Origin: Radiobacillus deserti
GTDB lineage: Bacteria; Bacillota; Bacilli; Bacillales; Amphibacillaceae
Assembly: GCF_007301515.1 (NCBI RefSeq)
Contig: NZ_CP041666.1
Span: 186,001 to 250,000, forward strand
Length of the DNA stretch: 64,000 nucleotides
Direction of reading: 5' to 3'
The position numbers were made by a program, and so were the translations under genes. Positions 1-8,763 of this stretch are shown here, piece after piece (position 1 is the first letter of the stretch; each line of letters starts with the position of its first letter). Under the pieces are notes generated by a model that was not told the origin of the DNA, searched no databases, and worked only from the letters and a program-made list of their open reading frames with translations.

Positions 1-21
1 ATTTGGAGAAAAATTAAAATA

Positions 22-60
22 AACAAAAAAACTCCCTTGTCGCTATTACGGCAAGGGAGT
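22..60 (-). terminator. Intrinsic terminator of the Spo0E-like gene
   Basis: Perfect 9-bp inverted repeat ACTCCCTTG/CAAGGGAGT (31-39 and 52-60). On the minus strand it is followed by a run of T (positions 30 down to 24). It lies just after the minus-strand stop at 76. Confidence 0.8.
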
Positions 61-75
61 TCTATATATTCATGC

Positions 76-228
76 TTAATAAACTCTTTGAAATTCAGAG
101 ATTAGGTAATCGAGACGTGTAATTGCTGTAACAACAGGTTCAGAGGTCAAGTCTTGGTACTGACTTAAAGAAATCATTTCTTGTCTGCTTTTCTCAATTT
201 TTTCCATAAGTTGCAATTTATAATCCAT
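76..228 (-). CDS. Spo0E-like aspartyl-phosphate phosphatase (50 aa)
   Basis: A 50-residue protein beginning MDYKLQLMEKIEKSRQEM, with the helical hairpin layout of the Spo0E/YnzD family. The family signature S-Q-x-x-D is seen as LSQYQDL in the middle. Members dephosphorylate Spo0A~P and so delay sporulation. The ATG (226-228) is preceded by AGGAGGT at optimal distance, and a strong terminator follows the stop. It is divergent from sigW, with about 190 bp between them. The family call rests on size, the SQxxD motif and context; the exact response-regulator target is unknown. Confidence 0.75.
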   Translation of the reverse strand: MDYKLQLMEKIEKSRQEMISLSQYQDLTSEPVVTAITRLDYLISEFQRVY

Positions 229-350
229 GATTACCTCCTAAACTGATATAATGGAACTTGGTAGAGATTTACCCTACACAGCCTAGAAATAAACATTTCC
301 TCTAAAGGAAAAACACTAAAAATACTCTATCAAAAAAATTACTACGCAAA

Positions 351-377
351 TGAAACCTTATCGGTCTGTCAATCGTA
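351..377 (+). promoter_or_regulatory. Sigma-W autoregulatory promoter
   Basis: TGAAAC at 351-356, a 17-nt spacer, then CGTA at 374-377. This matches the known sigma-W promoter consensus (TGAAAC-N16/17-CGTA). It sits 40 nt upstream of sigW, as expected for the autoregulated sigW-rsiW operon. Confidence 0.9.
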
Positions 378-416
378 TAGCAGTGGACCGCAAGTATTAG
401 CGGAGGTATAAATTAG

Positions 417-980
417 ATGGAAACCGTTATAAAGCAAAAGATAAAACAGGTTAAAAAAGGGGATCATGCTGCATTTGAGGATGTGGTAACCTTTTATCAA
501 AATAAAGTCTACCAAATATGTTTTCGTATGATCGGGAACAAGCATGAAGCAGAGGATTTAGCACAGGAAGCTTTCATAAGGGCGTTTGTAAATATACAAT
601 CCTTTGATAGTACGAAGAAGTTTTCTACCTGGCTATACCGTATTGCAACGAATGTTTCGATTGACCGTATTCGAAAAAAGAAGCCAGATTACTATTTGGA
701 TGCCGAAGTAAAAGGGACGGAAGGATTGGATATGTATTCCCAGTTATCCTCCGATCAACCCTTGCCAGAAGAAGAACTAGAGAGTCTTGAAATGCAAACG
801 TATATCCAAAATGAGATTATGGCTTTACCTCCTAAGTATCGAAGTGTTATCGCATTAAGATATTTAGATGAGTTGTCTTTGTTGGAAATTAGTGAAATTC
901 TAGATATACCAGTTGGCACAGTTAAAACTAGAATACATCGTGGCCGAGAAGCGCTGAAAAAAAGGCTTCGTAGTGTGTAA
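417..980 (+). CDS. sigW: ECF RNA polymerase sigma factor SigW
   Basis: A 187-aa ECF sigma factor, the family's normal length. Region 2 is at about residues 20-90 (AEDLAQEAFIRAF, then TWLYRIATNVSIDRIRKKK). Region 4 is at about 125-182, with a helix-turn-helix ending in PVGTVKTRIHRGREALKKRL. Known sigma-W directs genes for envelope stress and antimicrobial-peptide resistance. GGAGG at 401-405 lies upstream of the ATG. The gene is followed after 15 nt by the anti-sigma gene rsiW and preceded by its own sigma-W promoter. The downstream cdaA-glmS order matches Bacillus subtilis, which makes the assignment secure. Confidence 0.93.
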   Translation: METVIKQKIKQVKKGDHAAFEDVVTFYQNKVYQICFRMIGNKHEAEDLAQEAFIRAFVNIQSFDSTKKFSTWLYRIATNVSIDRIRKKKPDYYLDAEVKGTEGLDMYSQLSSDQPLPEEELESLEMQTYIQNEIMALPPKYRSVIALRYLDELSLLEISEILDIPVGTVKTRIHRGREALKKRLRSV

Positions 981-995
981 AGGAGTGTGAATACC

Positions 996-1601
996 GTGGA
1001 ATGCAATAAAGAAGCTATTAAGCTTATGCACAAATATTTAGACCGAGAGTTAAGTCAAAAAGAAGAACAAGAACTTCGCGCTCACTTGCAAACCTGTGAA
1101 AAATGCCAACATCATTTTCATGATTTAAAACGGACGGTAACTTTGTTAGAGAGCACTAGTACGATTCAAGCACCGTCCAATTTTACAGCAAAGGTAATGG
1201 ATAATCTTCCGAAAGAAAAGAAACGGGTTAGCTATATGAGATGGTTTCGAGCACATCCAGTCATTACGGCTGCTGCCATTTTCTTCATCCTAATGTTTAG
1301 TAGTGCATTTTCCATGTGGGATGCTGATGGTCAAGTATTTGTATCGAATAAAGAAAACCTCATTATTCAAGACGGGACAGTAATTGTTCCAGAAGGCGTT
1401 ACGGTTGATGGAGATTTGAAGGTGAAAAATCTCGATATAGATATTCAAGGAAAGGTTAACGGTAACGTTACCGTTATAAATGGGGACCATCTAATGGCCT
1501 CTGCAGGTCAAGTAACGGGAGAAATTAAACAGATTAATCAAGTATTTGAGTGGATGTGGTATCATATAAAGGATTTTGCGGAAAGTGTATTTTCCTTTTA
1601 A
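996..1601 (+). CDS. rsiW: Anti-sigma-W factor RsiW
   Basis: A single-pass membrane anti-sigma factor of 201 aa from GTG 996. That start is preferred because AGGAG (981-985) is 10 nt upstream, whereas the in-frame GTG at 987 is too close to it. The N-terminal ZAS zinc-finger has C3, H30, C34 and C37 (AHLQTCEKC). A transmembrane segment spans about 88-107, followed by an extracytoplasmic domain. In known systems RsiW holds sigma-W inactive until PrsW and RasP cleave it under envelope stress. It is co-transcribed with sigW, and a terminator follows. Confidence 0.9.
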   Translation: MECNKEAIKLMHKYLDRELSQKEEQELRAHLQTCEKCQHHFHDLKRTVTLLESTSTIQAPSNFTAKVMDNLPKEKKRVSYMRWFRAHPVITAAAIFFILMFSSAFSMWDADGQVFVSNKENLIIQDGTVIVPEGVTVDGDLKVKNLDIDIQGKVNGNVTVINGDHLMASAGQVTGEIKQINQVFEWMWYHIKDFAESVFSF

Positions 1602-1615
1602 ATAGTTCCACCTAA

Positions 1616-1650
1616 AACCTTTGCTATCCTGCAAAGGTTCTTTCTTTTTG
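1616..1650 (+). terminator. Terminator of sigW-rsiW
   Basis: 9-bp stem AACCTTTGC/GCAAAGGTT (1616-1624 and 1631-1639) followed by CTTTCTTTTT. Confidence 0.85.
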
Positions 1651-1688
1651 CATAATGAATTCTCTTTCCTTCGTGATATATCCTCTCA

Positions 1689-1718
1689 TTATTGTATAGG
1701 ATATTATTATGGTATAAT
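1689..1718 (+). promoter_or_regulatory. Putative sigma-A promoter of the cdaA operon
   Basis: TTATTG (1689-1694), 18-nt spacer, extended -10 TGg-TATAAT (1710-1718), about 115 nt before cdaA. The -10 is strong and the -35 weak. Confidence 0.6.
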
Positions 1719-1834
1719 AGGAAAAGTCATACTTATAACGAATGTTTAAATGGTGTTGGAATTTGTTCTCCAGCTATTTCAACATATTATCATAGAATAG
1801 GAAGAGGAAACCATGCTTAAAAGGAAGTGTAACC

Positions 1835-2659
1835 ATGCTGTTTGATGGGGGTTTGGATCTATTAGATTTACTTAGAATAGGTGTCGATATTGCCCTTGTC
1901 TGGTATGTTCTATATAAATTAATTGTATTGATTAGAGGAACAAAAGCGATCCAGCTTCTTAAAGGAATATTTGTTGTTTTAGGAGTCTGGTTTTTGAGTG
2001 GGATATTTAATTTGACTACGGTAAATTGGCTAATGTACCAAGCTATTCGCTGGGGGTTTATCGTTATTATTATCCTTTTCCAGCCCGAGCTGAGAAGAGC
2101 ATTGGAGCAACTAGGTAGAGGTAGCTTCTTTGCTCGAAATACGAAGTCAGAAGAAGAAATCCTCAACCGAAATATTGAAGCGATTACGAAATCTTGTAAT
2201 TATATGGCAAAAAGAAGAATAGGTGCGTTAATTACGATTGAAAGAGATACAGCTCTTGGAGACTATATCGAGACGGGAATTCCAATCAAGGGTCAATTAA
2301 CGAGTGAGTTGTTGACAAATATTTTTATACCGAATACTCCTTTACATGACGGGGCGGTAATTCTAAATAAAGAAGAGATTGTAGCAGCAGCATGCTACCT
2401 ACCATTATCCGAGAGTCCGTTTATTTCTAAGGAACTTGGAACACGACACCGTGCTGCGATGGGAATAAGTGAAGTAACGGATGCCTTAACGATTGTCGTT
2501 TCCGAGGAAACTGGTCATATATCATGCACTAAAAACGGAGAACTACATAGAAATATAGACCAGGATACACTCGTTGAATTATTACGGAACGAGTTAAATA
2601 AAACGATTAAAGCCCCTACCTCAAAAGGCTGGAATTGGAGGGGAAGAAAAAATGGATAA
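1835..2659 (+). CDS. cdaA: Diadenylate cyclase CdaA
   Basis: A membrane-bound enzyme (274 aa) that condenses two ATP into c-di-AMP, an essential second messenger for potassium/osmotic and cell-wall control. Three hydrophobic segments lie in the first ~85 residues. The DAC domain then shows the catalytic motifs D-G-A at 172-174 and R-H-R-A-A at 204-208. ATG 1835 follows AAGGAAG. The gene overlaps cdaR by 8 nt and precedes glmM, the standard cdaA-cdaR-glmM cluster in which CdaR and GlmM modulate cyclase activity. Confidence 0.93.
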   Translation: MLFDGGLDLLDLLRIGVDIALVWYVLYKLIVLIRGTKAIQLLKGIFVVLGVWFLSGIFNLTTVNWLMYQAIRWGFIVIIILFQPELRRALEQLGRGSFFARNTKSEEEILNRNIEAITKSCNYMAKRRIGALITIERDTALGDYIETGIPIKGQLTSELLTNIFIPNTPLHDGAVILNKEEIVAAACYLPLSESPFISKELGTRHRAAMGISEVTDALTIVVSEETGHISCTKNGELHRNIDQDTLVELLRNELNKTIKAPTSKGWNWRGRKNG

Positions 2660-3896
2660 TTGGTTTAAAAGCCGATGGGCGATTCAAATTGTTTCCTTAG
2701 CATTGGCTTTATTACTATATGTTTCAGTAAGTTTAGATGAAAATGCTAACGAAGCCGATCGATTTGATGGCCCGTTTTTTGGCGGATCTGAGCAAACACA
2801 AAAAATTGAAGATGTACCTGTCGATATCAAAATTGATAATGAAAAATATGTCGTAAGTGGCGTCCCTCAAACTGTAACCGTTACACTAGAGGGACCTACG
2901 GACGAATTACAACCAGCTGCTATTCAGCAAAACTTTGATGTGTATGTAGACTTAGAAGGGCTAGAGCCTGGGACCCATACCGTAAAAATGCAGCATTCAG
3001 GTATATCAGATGGTTTAAATGTTTATATTGAACCTAACAGCGTAGAAGTCGTGATCGAAGAAAAAGCGACAGAAGAATTTAATATTTCTATCGACTATTT
3101 GAATACAGAACAAATCGAAGCAGGTTTTGAACTGGCTGAAGCAACTGTTGATCCTAAGACAGTTCGTATCACAAGTGCAAAAAGTGTTGTCGACCAAATT
3201 GCAATTGTGAAGGTATTTGTTGATGTAGCTGAATTGGACGAGCCAATTGTAAATCGAGAAGTACCAGTTAAAGTATATGATAGTCAAGGAAATGAATTAT
3301 CTGTCTTAAAAGAGCCAGAGACCGTGGAGGTTTCTGTTGATGTAAAGAACCCTAATAAAGAAGTTCCTATCCGGGCAACGACGACAGGAGAATTATCGGA
3401 AGGCGTGACCATGAAAAACATCTCTGTTGAGCCGGAGGCAGCTACTATTTTTGCTGCTGAAGATTATTTAGAGGACTTGTCTGAACTTACAACAGAGGAA
3501 ATCGACTTGTCTAAAATAGAGAAAGATACAACGGTTGAGGTCGAAATTAAGCGTACTGATGCAATGCGAAGAATTTCACCAGAAAAAGTAAAAGTTAAAA
3601 TTGATGTCGATCGTACCATCGAGAAGAGTTTTTCAAATGTACCTATCGATGTAAAAAATTTGCAGGATGGCCTTTCACTGTCATTCGTTGAGCCTACTAG
3701 TAATCAATTGGACATTACGGTTTTGGGACCGGAAGATATCATCAATGACTTAGATAAAACTCAATTAAGTCTATCCATCAATGTATCAAATCGGGATGCA
3801 GGAGAATATGAATTACCAATCACGTTTGACGGTCCAAAGAATGTGCAATGGAAATCCGAGACTGACCAAGCGGTCGTGCGTATAAGAGAAGATTAG
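2652..3896 (+). CDS. cdaR: CdaA regulatory protein CdaR (YbbR-domain protein)
   Basis: A 414-aa protein with one N-terminal membrane anchor (residues ~7-27) and a long acidic extracytoplasmic part. That part contains successive YbbR-type beta domains of ~75-80 residues, with recurring elements such as VDVKNPNKEVPIRA and SFSNVPIDVKNL. CdaR homologues bind CdaA at the membrane and tune c-di-AMP production. Its start overlaps the end of cdaA (8 nt), implying translational coupling. Length and position match the Bacillus gene. Confidence 0.9.
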   Translation: MDNWFKSRWAIQIVSLALALLLYVSVSLDENANEADRFDGPFFGGSEQTQKIEDVPVDIKIDNEKYVVSGVPQTVTVTLEGPTDELQPAAIQQNFDVYVDLEGLEPGTHTVKMQHSGISDGLNVYIEPNSVEVVIEEKATEEFNISIDYLNTEQIEAGFELAEATVDPKTVRITSAKSVVDQIAIVKVFVDVAELDEPIVNREVPVKVYDSQGNELSVLKEPETVEVSVDVKNPNKEVPIRATTTGELSEGVTMKNISVEPEAATIFAAEDYLEDLSELTTEEIDLSKIEKDTTVEVEIKRTDAMRRISPEKVKVKIDVDRTIEKSFSNVPIDVKNLQDGLSLSFVEPTSNQLDITVLGPEDIINDLDKTQLSLSINVSNRDAGEYELPITFDGPKNVQWKSETDQAVVRIRED

Positions 3897-3955
3897 TGTG
3901 GATGGTGACTACCATCATTCACCTAAGCAGAAGGAAGTAAAGGAGAGGTTACATC

Positions 3956-5302
3956 ATGGGAAAATATTTCGGGACTGACGGAGTCAGAGGAATAGCAAAT
4001 AAAGAGTTAACACCAGAGCTTGCTTTTAAACTAGGTAGATTTGGTGGTTATGTCCTAACCAAACATACGGAAAAACCGAAAGTTTTAATAGGACGAGATA
4101 CAAGAATATCAGGCAATATGTTAGAAGGTGCGCTAGCCGCAGGTCTTTTATCCATAGGGGCAGAGGTTATGCGCTTAGGCGTAATTTCCACTCCTGGGGT
4201 TGCCTTCTTGACGAAAGCAATGAGTGCAGAAGCCGGTGTAATGATTTCAGCTTCACATAACCCTGTTGAAGACAATGGAATTAAATTTTTCGGGCCTGAT
4301 GGATTCAAGCTGACGGATGAGCAGGAAAAAGAAATTGAAGACTTATTGGACATGGATGAAGACACGCTACCACGACCGATAGGAGGAGACATTGGTCAAA
4401 TAAGCGACTATTTTGAAGGTGGCCAAAAGTATCTTCAATACTTGAAACAATCTGTTGATAATGAATTTACGGGCATACATATAGCATTGGATTGTGCACA
4501 CGGTGCGACATCTTCTTTAGCTCCACATTTATTTGCGGATCTGGATGCGGATATCTCTACAATTGGTACTTCCCCAGACGGATTGAACATAAACGATGGG
4601 GTTGGTTCTACACATCCAGAGACGATGCAAGCTTTTGTGCTAGAAAAAGAAGCGGATATTGGGCTTGCGTTTGACGGAGATGGCGATCGTTTAATTGCAG
4701 TCGATGAAAAAGGAAACATCGTGGATGGCGATCAAATCATGTTCATTTGTGGTAAGTTCTTAAACGATAAAGGTCTGTTACGCCATAATACCGTGGTTTC
4801 AACCGTTATGAGTAATATTGGCTTTTACAAAGCATTAGAGGCAAACGGAATGAAGAGTAATAAGACGGCTGTTGGAGATCGTTACGTCATGGAGGAAATG
4901 CGTCGCGGAGGATATAATCTAGGAGGAGAACAGTCCGGTCATATCATTTTCCTTGATTACATTACAACAGGGGATGGAATGCTAACCGCCCTTCAGCTAG
5001 TGAATGTGTTAAAAGAAACAGGAAAAACCTTGTCAGAGCTAGCTAGTGAAATGGAGAAGTTCCCCCAAGTATTAAAAAATGTACGAGTAGCCGATAAGAA
5101 GGAAGCTCTCGTTCATCCAAAAGTAAAAGCGGAAATTGAACAAGTGGAAAAAGAAATGGAAGGACAAGGGCGTGTATTAGTTCGACCATCTGGTACAGAA
5201 CCGCTCGTTCGTGTCATGGTAGAAGCACCAACCGAAGAGGCATGCCACCAGTATGTGGATCGTGTCGTTGATGTAATTATTAAAGAAATTGGAACTGTAT
5301 AA
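3956..5302 (+). CDS. glmM: Phosphoglucosamine mutase GlmM
   Basis: Cytoplasmic enzyme (448 aa) converting glucosamine-6-phosphate to glucosamine-1-phosphate for peptidoglycan precursors. The phosphoserine loop SASHNP has its serine at about residue 100. The Mg-binding DGDGDR is at 240-245, the sugar loop is GEQSGH, and the C-terminal phosphate-binding RPSGTEPLVRVM is present. ATG follows GGAGAGG. The gene is third in the cda operon and is followed by a strong terminator. GlmM also inhibits CdaA in related species, linking wall synthesis to c-di-AMP. Confidence 0.95.
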   Translation: MGKYFGTDGVRGIANKELTPELAFKLGRFGGYVLTKHTEKPKVLIGRDTRISGNMLEGALAAGLLSIGAEVMRLGVISTPGVAFLTKAMSAEAGVMISASHNPVEDNGIKFFGPDGFKLTDEQEKEIEDLLDMDEDTLPRPIGGDIGQISDYFEGGQKYLQYLKQSVDNEFTGIHIALDCAHGATSSLAPHLFADLDADISTIGTSPDGLNINDGVGSTHPETMQAFVLEKEADIGLAFDGDGDRLIAVDEKGNIVDGDQIMFICGKFLNDKGLLRHNTVVSTVMSNIGFYKALEANGMKSNKTAVGDRYVMEEMRRGGYNLGGEQSGHIIFLDYITTGDGMLTALQLVNVLKETGKTLSELASEMEKFPQVLKNVRVADKKEALVHPKVKAEIEQVEKEMEGQGRVLVRPSGTEPLVRVMVEAPTEEACHQYVDRVVDVIIKEIGTV

Positions 5303-5315
5303 CGAATAAAAGTAC

Positions 5316-5357
5316 ATGCGTGAGCAGCACATCTATCTCTGCTCACGCATATTTTTA
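5316..5357 (+). terminator. Terminator of the cdaA-cdaR-glmM operon
   Basis: 12-bp perfect stem ATGCGTGAGCAG / CTGCTCACGCAT (5316-5327 and 5339-5350) followed by ATTTTTAT. Confidence 0.9.
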
Positions 5358-5423
5358 TAGTATTAAGGTATCCCAATCATTCTGACAGATGGTTACAATA
5401 TTTTTACAGAGTAAAAAAATATA

Positions 5424-5453
5424 TTGTCAAAATACTCCTTTGTCGAGTAAAAT
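5424..5453 (+). promoter_or_regulatory. Putative glmS promoter
   Basis: TTGTCA (5424-5429), 18-nt spacer, TAAAAT (5448-5453), about 110 nt upstream of the ribozyme cleavage site. Confidence 0.55.
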
Positions 5454-5563
5454 AAGGGAGTTCCCTATTCTTTGCACATTTTTAACGACTAAAGAGTAGT
5501 AAAGAATGAGGGATAGCTTGATTCAAGAATAGAAAGGTGGATCGAAGTAAAAAGTAACTAAAA

Positions 5564-5720
5564 AGCGCCTGAACTATATTCCGTTCGGTGGAATACAGTT
5601 GACGAGGTGGAGGTTTATCGAGAAATTCGGCGGATGCCTCCCGGTTGCACACATCTCAACCGTTACGTTTTTATTCGAAAACAAAGAGGCGACTCTTTCG
5701 ACAGGAATAAAAGCACTAGG
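5564..5720 (+). ncRNA. glmS ribozyme (GlcN6P-activated self-cleaving riboswitch)
   Basis: The leader matches the conserved glmS ribozyme core: A|GCGCC at the cleavage site (cleavage predicted 5' of G5565), GTTGACGAGG, then TTATCGAGAAATTCGGC and GGATGCCTCCCGG, followed by a P4-like hairpin closed by GTTTTTATTC/GGAATAAAAGC. In known systems glucosamine-6-phosphate acts as coenzyme for self-cleavage, which destabilises the glmS mRNA and closes a feedback loop. It lies about 90 nt before the glmS start. The 3' boundary is approximate. Confidence 0.95.
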
Positions 5721-5735
5721 TGTACACCCATGAGA

Positions 5736-5790
5736 AAGGGGCAAATGAGCGCCCCAGATAACTATAGAATGGATCGTTTATTTGCCCCTT
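5736..5790 (+). terminator. Hairpin between the glmS ribozyme and glmS
   Basis: AAGGGGCAAAT (5736-5746) pairs perfectly with ATTTGCCCCTT (5780-5790) and is followed by ATTTTA. GGGGC (5738-5742) can instead pair with GCCCC at 5751-5755, so two mutually exclusive structures are possible. It may act as a leaky terminator or as an mRNA-stabilising stem just upstream of the glmS RBS. Confidence 0.5.
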
Positions 5791-5812
5791 ATTTTAAGGA
5801 GGAAATAACGAT

Positions 5813-7618
5813 ATGTGTGGAATTGTAGGATATATTGGACAACAGGATACAAAAGATATTTTATTAAACGGACTTGAAAAATTAGAATACCGTGGATATG
5901 ACTCTGCAGGAATTGCAACGTTAACAGATAACGGAGTAGATGTATTCAAAGTAAAAGGACGTATTGCAAACTTACGTGAAAAAGTAGGTCAAGATGATAC
6001 CTTTGCAACGATGGGAATTGGTCACACTCGTTGGGCGACACACGGAGCACCTAGTGAAGAGAATGCTCACCCGCACCAAAGCGCGTCTGGCAGATTTACT
6101 ATTGTTCATAATGGTGTTATCGAAAACTATGTACAATTACGCAATGAATACCTTGCCAATGTTAACCTTGTGAGTGAAACAGATACAGAGGTTATCGTTC
6201 AGTTAATTGAAACATTGAACAATGAGTTAAACGACGTAACCGCTGCGTTCCGGAAAGCAGTGTCTCTTTTACACGGTTCTTATGCTGTTGCATTAATCGA
6301 TGCAGAAGATTCAGAAACCATCTATGTAGCAAAAAACAAAAGTCCACTTCTTGTAGGGCTTGGTGATAATTTCAACCTAGTCGCTAGTGACTCTATGGCA
6401 ACATTAAGAGTTACGAATCAATATATGGAGCTACACGACAAAGAAGTTGTTATCGTAAAACGCACGAATGTTGAGTTACAACAATTAGATGGAACCGTTG
6501 TAGAGCGTGAGCCATTTACAGCAGAAATCGATGCAACAGATACCGAAAAAGGTACCTATCCACACTTTATGCTTAAGGAAATTGATGAGCAGCCTTTTGT
6601 AATGCGAAAAATTATCCAAGAGTATCAAGATGAAAATGATGAGATTAAATTAGATGCGAATGTTCGTAAAGCCATGTTAGGTGCGGACCGCATTTACATT
6701 ATCGCAGCAGGAACGAGTTACCACGCTGGACTTGTAGGCAAAGAATTCATCGAGAAAATTGCCCAAATTCCAGTGGAAGTACATGTGGCAAGTGAGTTCT
6801 CTTATAACATGCCATTGTTATCTGAAAAACCACTATTTATCTTTATTTCACAAAGTGGAGAAACAGCAGATAGCCGTTCCGTATTAGTCCAAACAAAAGA
6901 ATTGGGTCACCCAGCGTTAACGATTACAAACGTTCCGGGATCCACCCTTTCTCGTGAAGCAGATTACACGTTACACTTACATGCAGGGCCAGAAATCGCA
7001 GTAGCTTCTACAAAAGCTTATACTGCACAAATCGCAGTTCTAGCGATTCTTGCAGTAGACACAGCGAAAGCAAAAAGCCTTGATTTCAGCTTTGATCCAT
7101 TACAAGAGCTTGCGATTGTAGCAAGTGTGATGGAAAGCTTAACCGATCAAAAAGAAACATTCGAACAAATTGCAAAAGACTTCTTCGCCGAAACAAGAAA
7201 TGCATTCTTTATCGGAAGAAGCTCTGATTATAATGTCGTGCAAGAAGCGGCATTAAAATTGAAAGAGATTTCTTATATCCAAGCGGAAGGCTTTGCTGGA
7301 GGAGAATTAAAGCACGGTACTATCGCGCTTATCGAAGAAGGAACTCCAGTTATCGCACTTGCAACAGTAGGAAATGTAAACTTATCCATCCGCGGAAACG
7401 TGCAGGAAGTAGCGGCTCGCGGAGCAAACACTTGCATCATTAGTATGGAGGGCTTAGAACAAGAAGGAGATACTTTCGTATTACCTCACGTTCATGAGCT
7501 ATTAACACCCCTTGTAAGTGTCGTACCAATGCAATTGCTTTCTTACTATGCAGCGCTTCACCGCGATTGTGATGTTGATAAGCCAAGGAACTTGGCGAAG
7601 TCGGTTACGGTGGAATAA
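5813..7618 (+). CDS. glmS: Glutamine-fructose-6-phosphate aminotransferase GlmS
   Basis: A 601-aa cytoplasmic enzyme making glucosamine-6-phosphate from fructose-6-phosphate and glutamine, the first step of UDP-GlcNAc synthesis. It begins MCGIVGYIG, so the N-terminal nucleophile Cys follows Met. The glutaminase domain covers ~1-220. Two SIS sugar-isomerase domains follow (ISQSGETADS near 345 and SSDYNVVQEAALKLKEISY near 470), and the C-terminus is DKPRNLAKSVTVE. AAGGAGG precedes the ATG. Regulation is through the upstream ribozyme. Confidence 0.96.
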   Translation: MCGIVGYIGQQDTKDILLNGLEKLEYRGYDSAGIATLTDNGVDVFKVKGRIANLREKVGQDDTFATMGIGHTRWATHGAPSEENAHPHQSASGRFTIVHNGVIENYVQLRNEYLANVNLVSETDTEVIVQLIETLNNELNDVTAAFRKAVSLLHGSYAVALIDAEDSETIYVAKNKSPLLVGLGDNFNLVASDSMATLRVTNQYMELHDKEVVIVKRTNVELQQLDGTVVEREPFTAEIDATDTEKGTYPHFMLKEIDEQPFVMRKIIQEYQDENDEIKLDANVRKAMLGADRIYIIAAGTSYHAGLVGKEFIEKIAQIPVEVHVASEFSYNMPLLSEKPLFIFISQSGETADSRSVLVQTKELGHPALTITNVPGSTLSREADYTLHLHAGPEIAVASTKAYTAQIAVLAILAVDTAKAKSLDFSFDPLQELAIVASVMESLTDQKETFEQIAKDFFAETRNAFFIGRSSDYNVVQEAALKLKEISYIQAEGFAGGELKHGTIALIEEGTPVIALATVGNVNLSIRGNVQEVAARGANTCIISMEGLEQEGDTFVLPHVHELLTPLVSVVPMQLLSYYAALHRDCDVDKPRNLAKSVTVE

Positions 7619-7654
7619 AAGTATATATGCAGTTAATCTAATGTTATGTCCCTG

Positions 7655-7860
7655 TTACTTTCCACTTCCCCAAGCTAAAAAGTCGGTACCCACTGCTAAA
7701 TAGTTGGTATCCGGAGCGGATGGAAGAGAGAAGAAAAAGAGCAGGCAGACCGTTATGTAAATCAATCGTTTTTTGAAAAAAACAATATAAAATTCGGGCT
7801 GGATCCAATAGGGGTTCAGTCCTTTTCTTTTGGCCAATATTCCCCCAACACCTTGTTTGA
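7655..7860 (+). repeat. Intergenic repeat copy 1
   Basis: About 200 bp sharing scattered blocks with 23939-24152 in the same orientation: ACTTTCCACTTCCCCA, CTAAATAGTTGGTATCC, GGATCCAAT, GGCAATATTCC. It lies directly downstream of glmS. No credible reading frame is conserved between the copies, so it looks non-coding. Identity unknown. Confidence 0.6.
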
Positions 7861-8763
7861 TAGGGTTATAGTGTGTTCGTTTGTTTTTTATACCTTTTTC
7901 TATAACGTTCGATAGAACAAAGTGGGTGTTGAGAGAAGAGGGTTTTTGTGGCTCTTATTTCATAATTTTTTCTTATCTCTGTTCCCGTTCAGGGAACATC
8001 TATTTAACATTGTCCGAATATTCGATACAAGCTAGAACGTAAAAAAAGAGGGCGGAAATGGAAGTTTTGGGGGAAGAACATAATAACATTGAGAAGAGTG
8101 GGTGAAGCGTTGGCGGAGAAGGGGGGAAGGTGGATTTGGAGAGGGAAGAAGAAAGTAATAGGGAGATAGATATAGGTGATGGGGATTAGAAATCGTGAAG
8201 AAAAGTCTGAAAAACTCCATCCGATCTCCTTAATCTCATTGTGCTTTGTAAATCTTAGTCTCATTTCTCAATATTCATCACATGATTTTCGTCTGAAGCA
8301 ATAGTGCTTTCCTTTGAAAAACTTAGCTGAAGCGAGGGAAGGGACTTTGTAAAACTTAGTTTTAAAGGACATGGTAGAGGGCAAGGGTTAAGGTAATTTG
8401 AAAAGGGGTGCTAATTAATGTAAATGTGAAATCACTGTTAGTTATTATTTCATATAATTTAATTATTAATTTGAAGATGAGGAAGAGTAGTTATGTTTAT
8501 CTTATCTACAGATAGTTGACGATTTACTGGAAGTTAATTGGAGTTGATGGAGAAACAGTATTGACTTATGATATGGCACAAAATGATATATTGAAACGTA
8601 TACTTAGCAGCTGAAAAAATTATTCTGTTGTCTGAAATCAAGATTATTAAAACAAAAACAGGAAAGAACCAAAAAGAAGGCGAAGTAATTTTTTGATGAA
8701 CTAATGAATATAAGGCACAGTTCCTTAAATATGTTCGTGTTTTTAAAGCGAGGGGGAAAGCGT
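7861..8763. other. Long gene-free stretch with purine-rich tract and short repeats
   Basis: No ORF with an RBS was found. 8041-8160 is strikingly purine-rich on the plus strand. Three related short repeats, CTTTGtAAAnCTTAG, occur at 8244, 8312 and 8345. A small hairpin GTTCCC/GGGAAC is at about 7981. It probably represents decayed or mobile-element-derived DNA at the edge of the accessory region. Confidence 0.5.

Noticed and set aside
755..1033. 92-codon minus-strand open frame opposite sigW/rsiW
   Set aside because: It is the shadow of the sigW coding sequence, with no RBS and no family resemblance.
7655..7837. 60-codon minus-strand frame in repeat copy 1
   Set aside because: The frame is not conserved in copy 2 and has no convincing RBS; the repeat looks non-coding.
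8004..8264. Two overlapping minus-strand frames rich in Pro/Phe/Leu
   Set aside because: They arise from the purine-rich plus strand, are low-complexity and lack RBS support.
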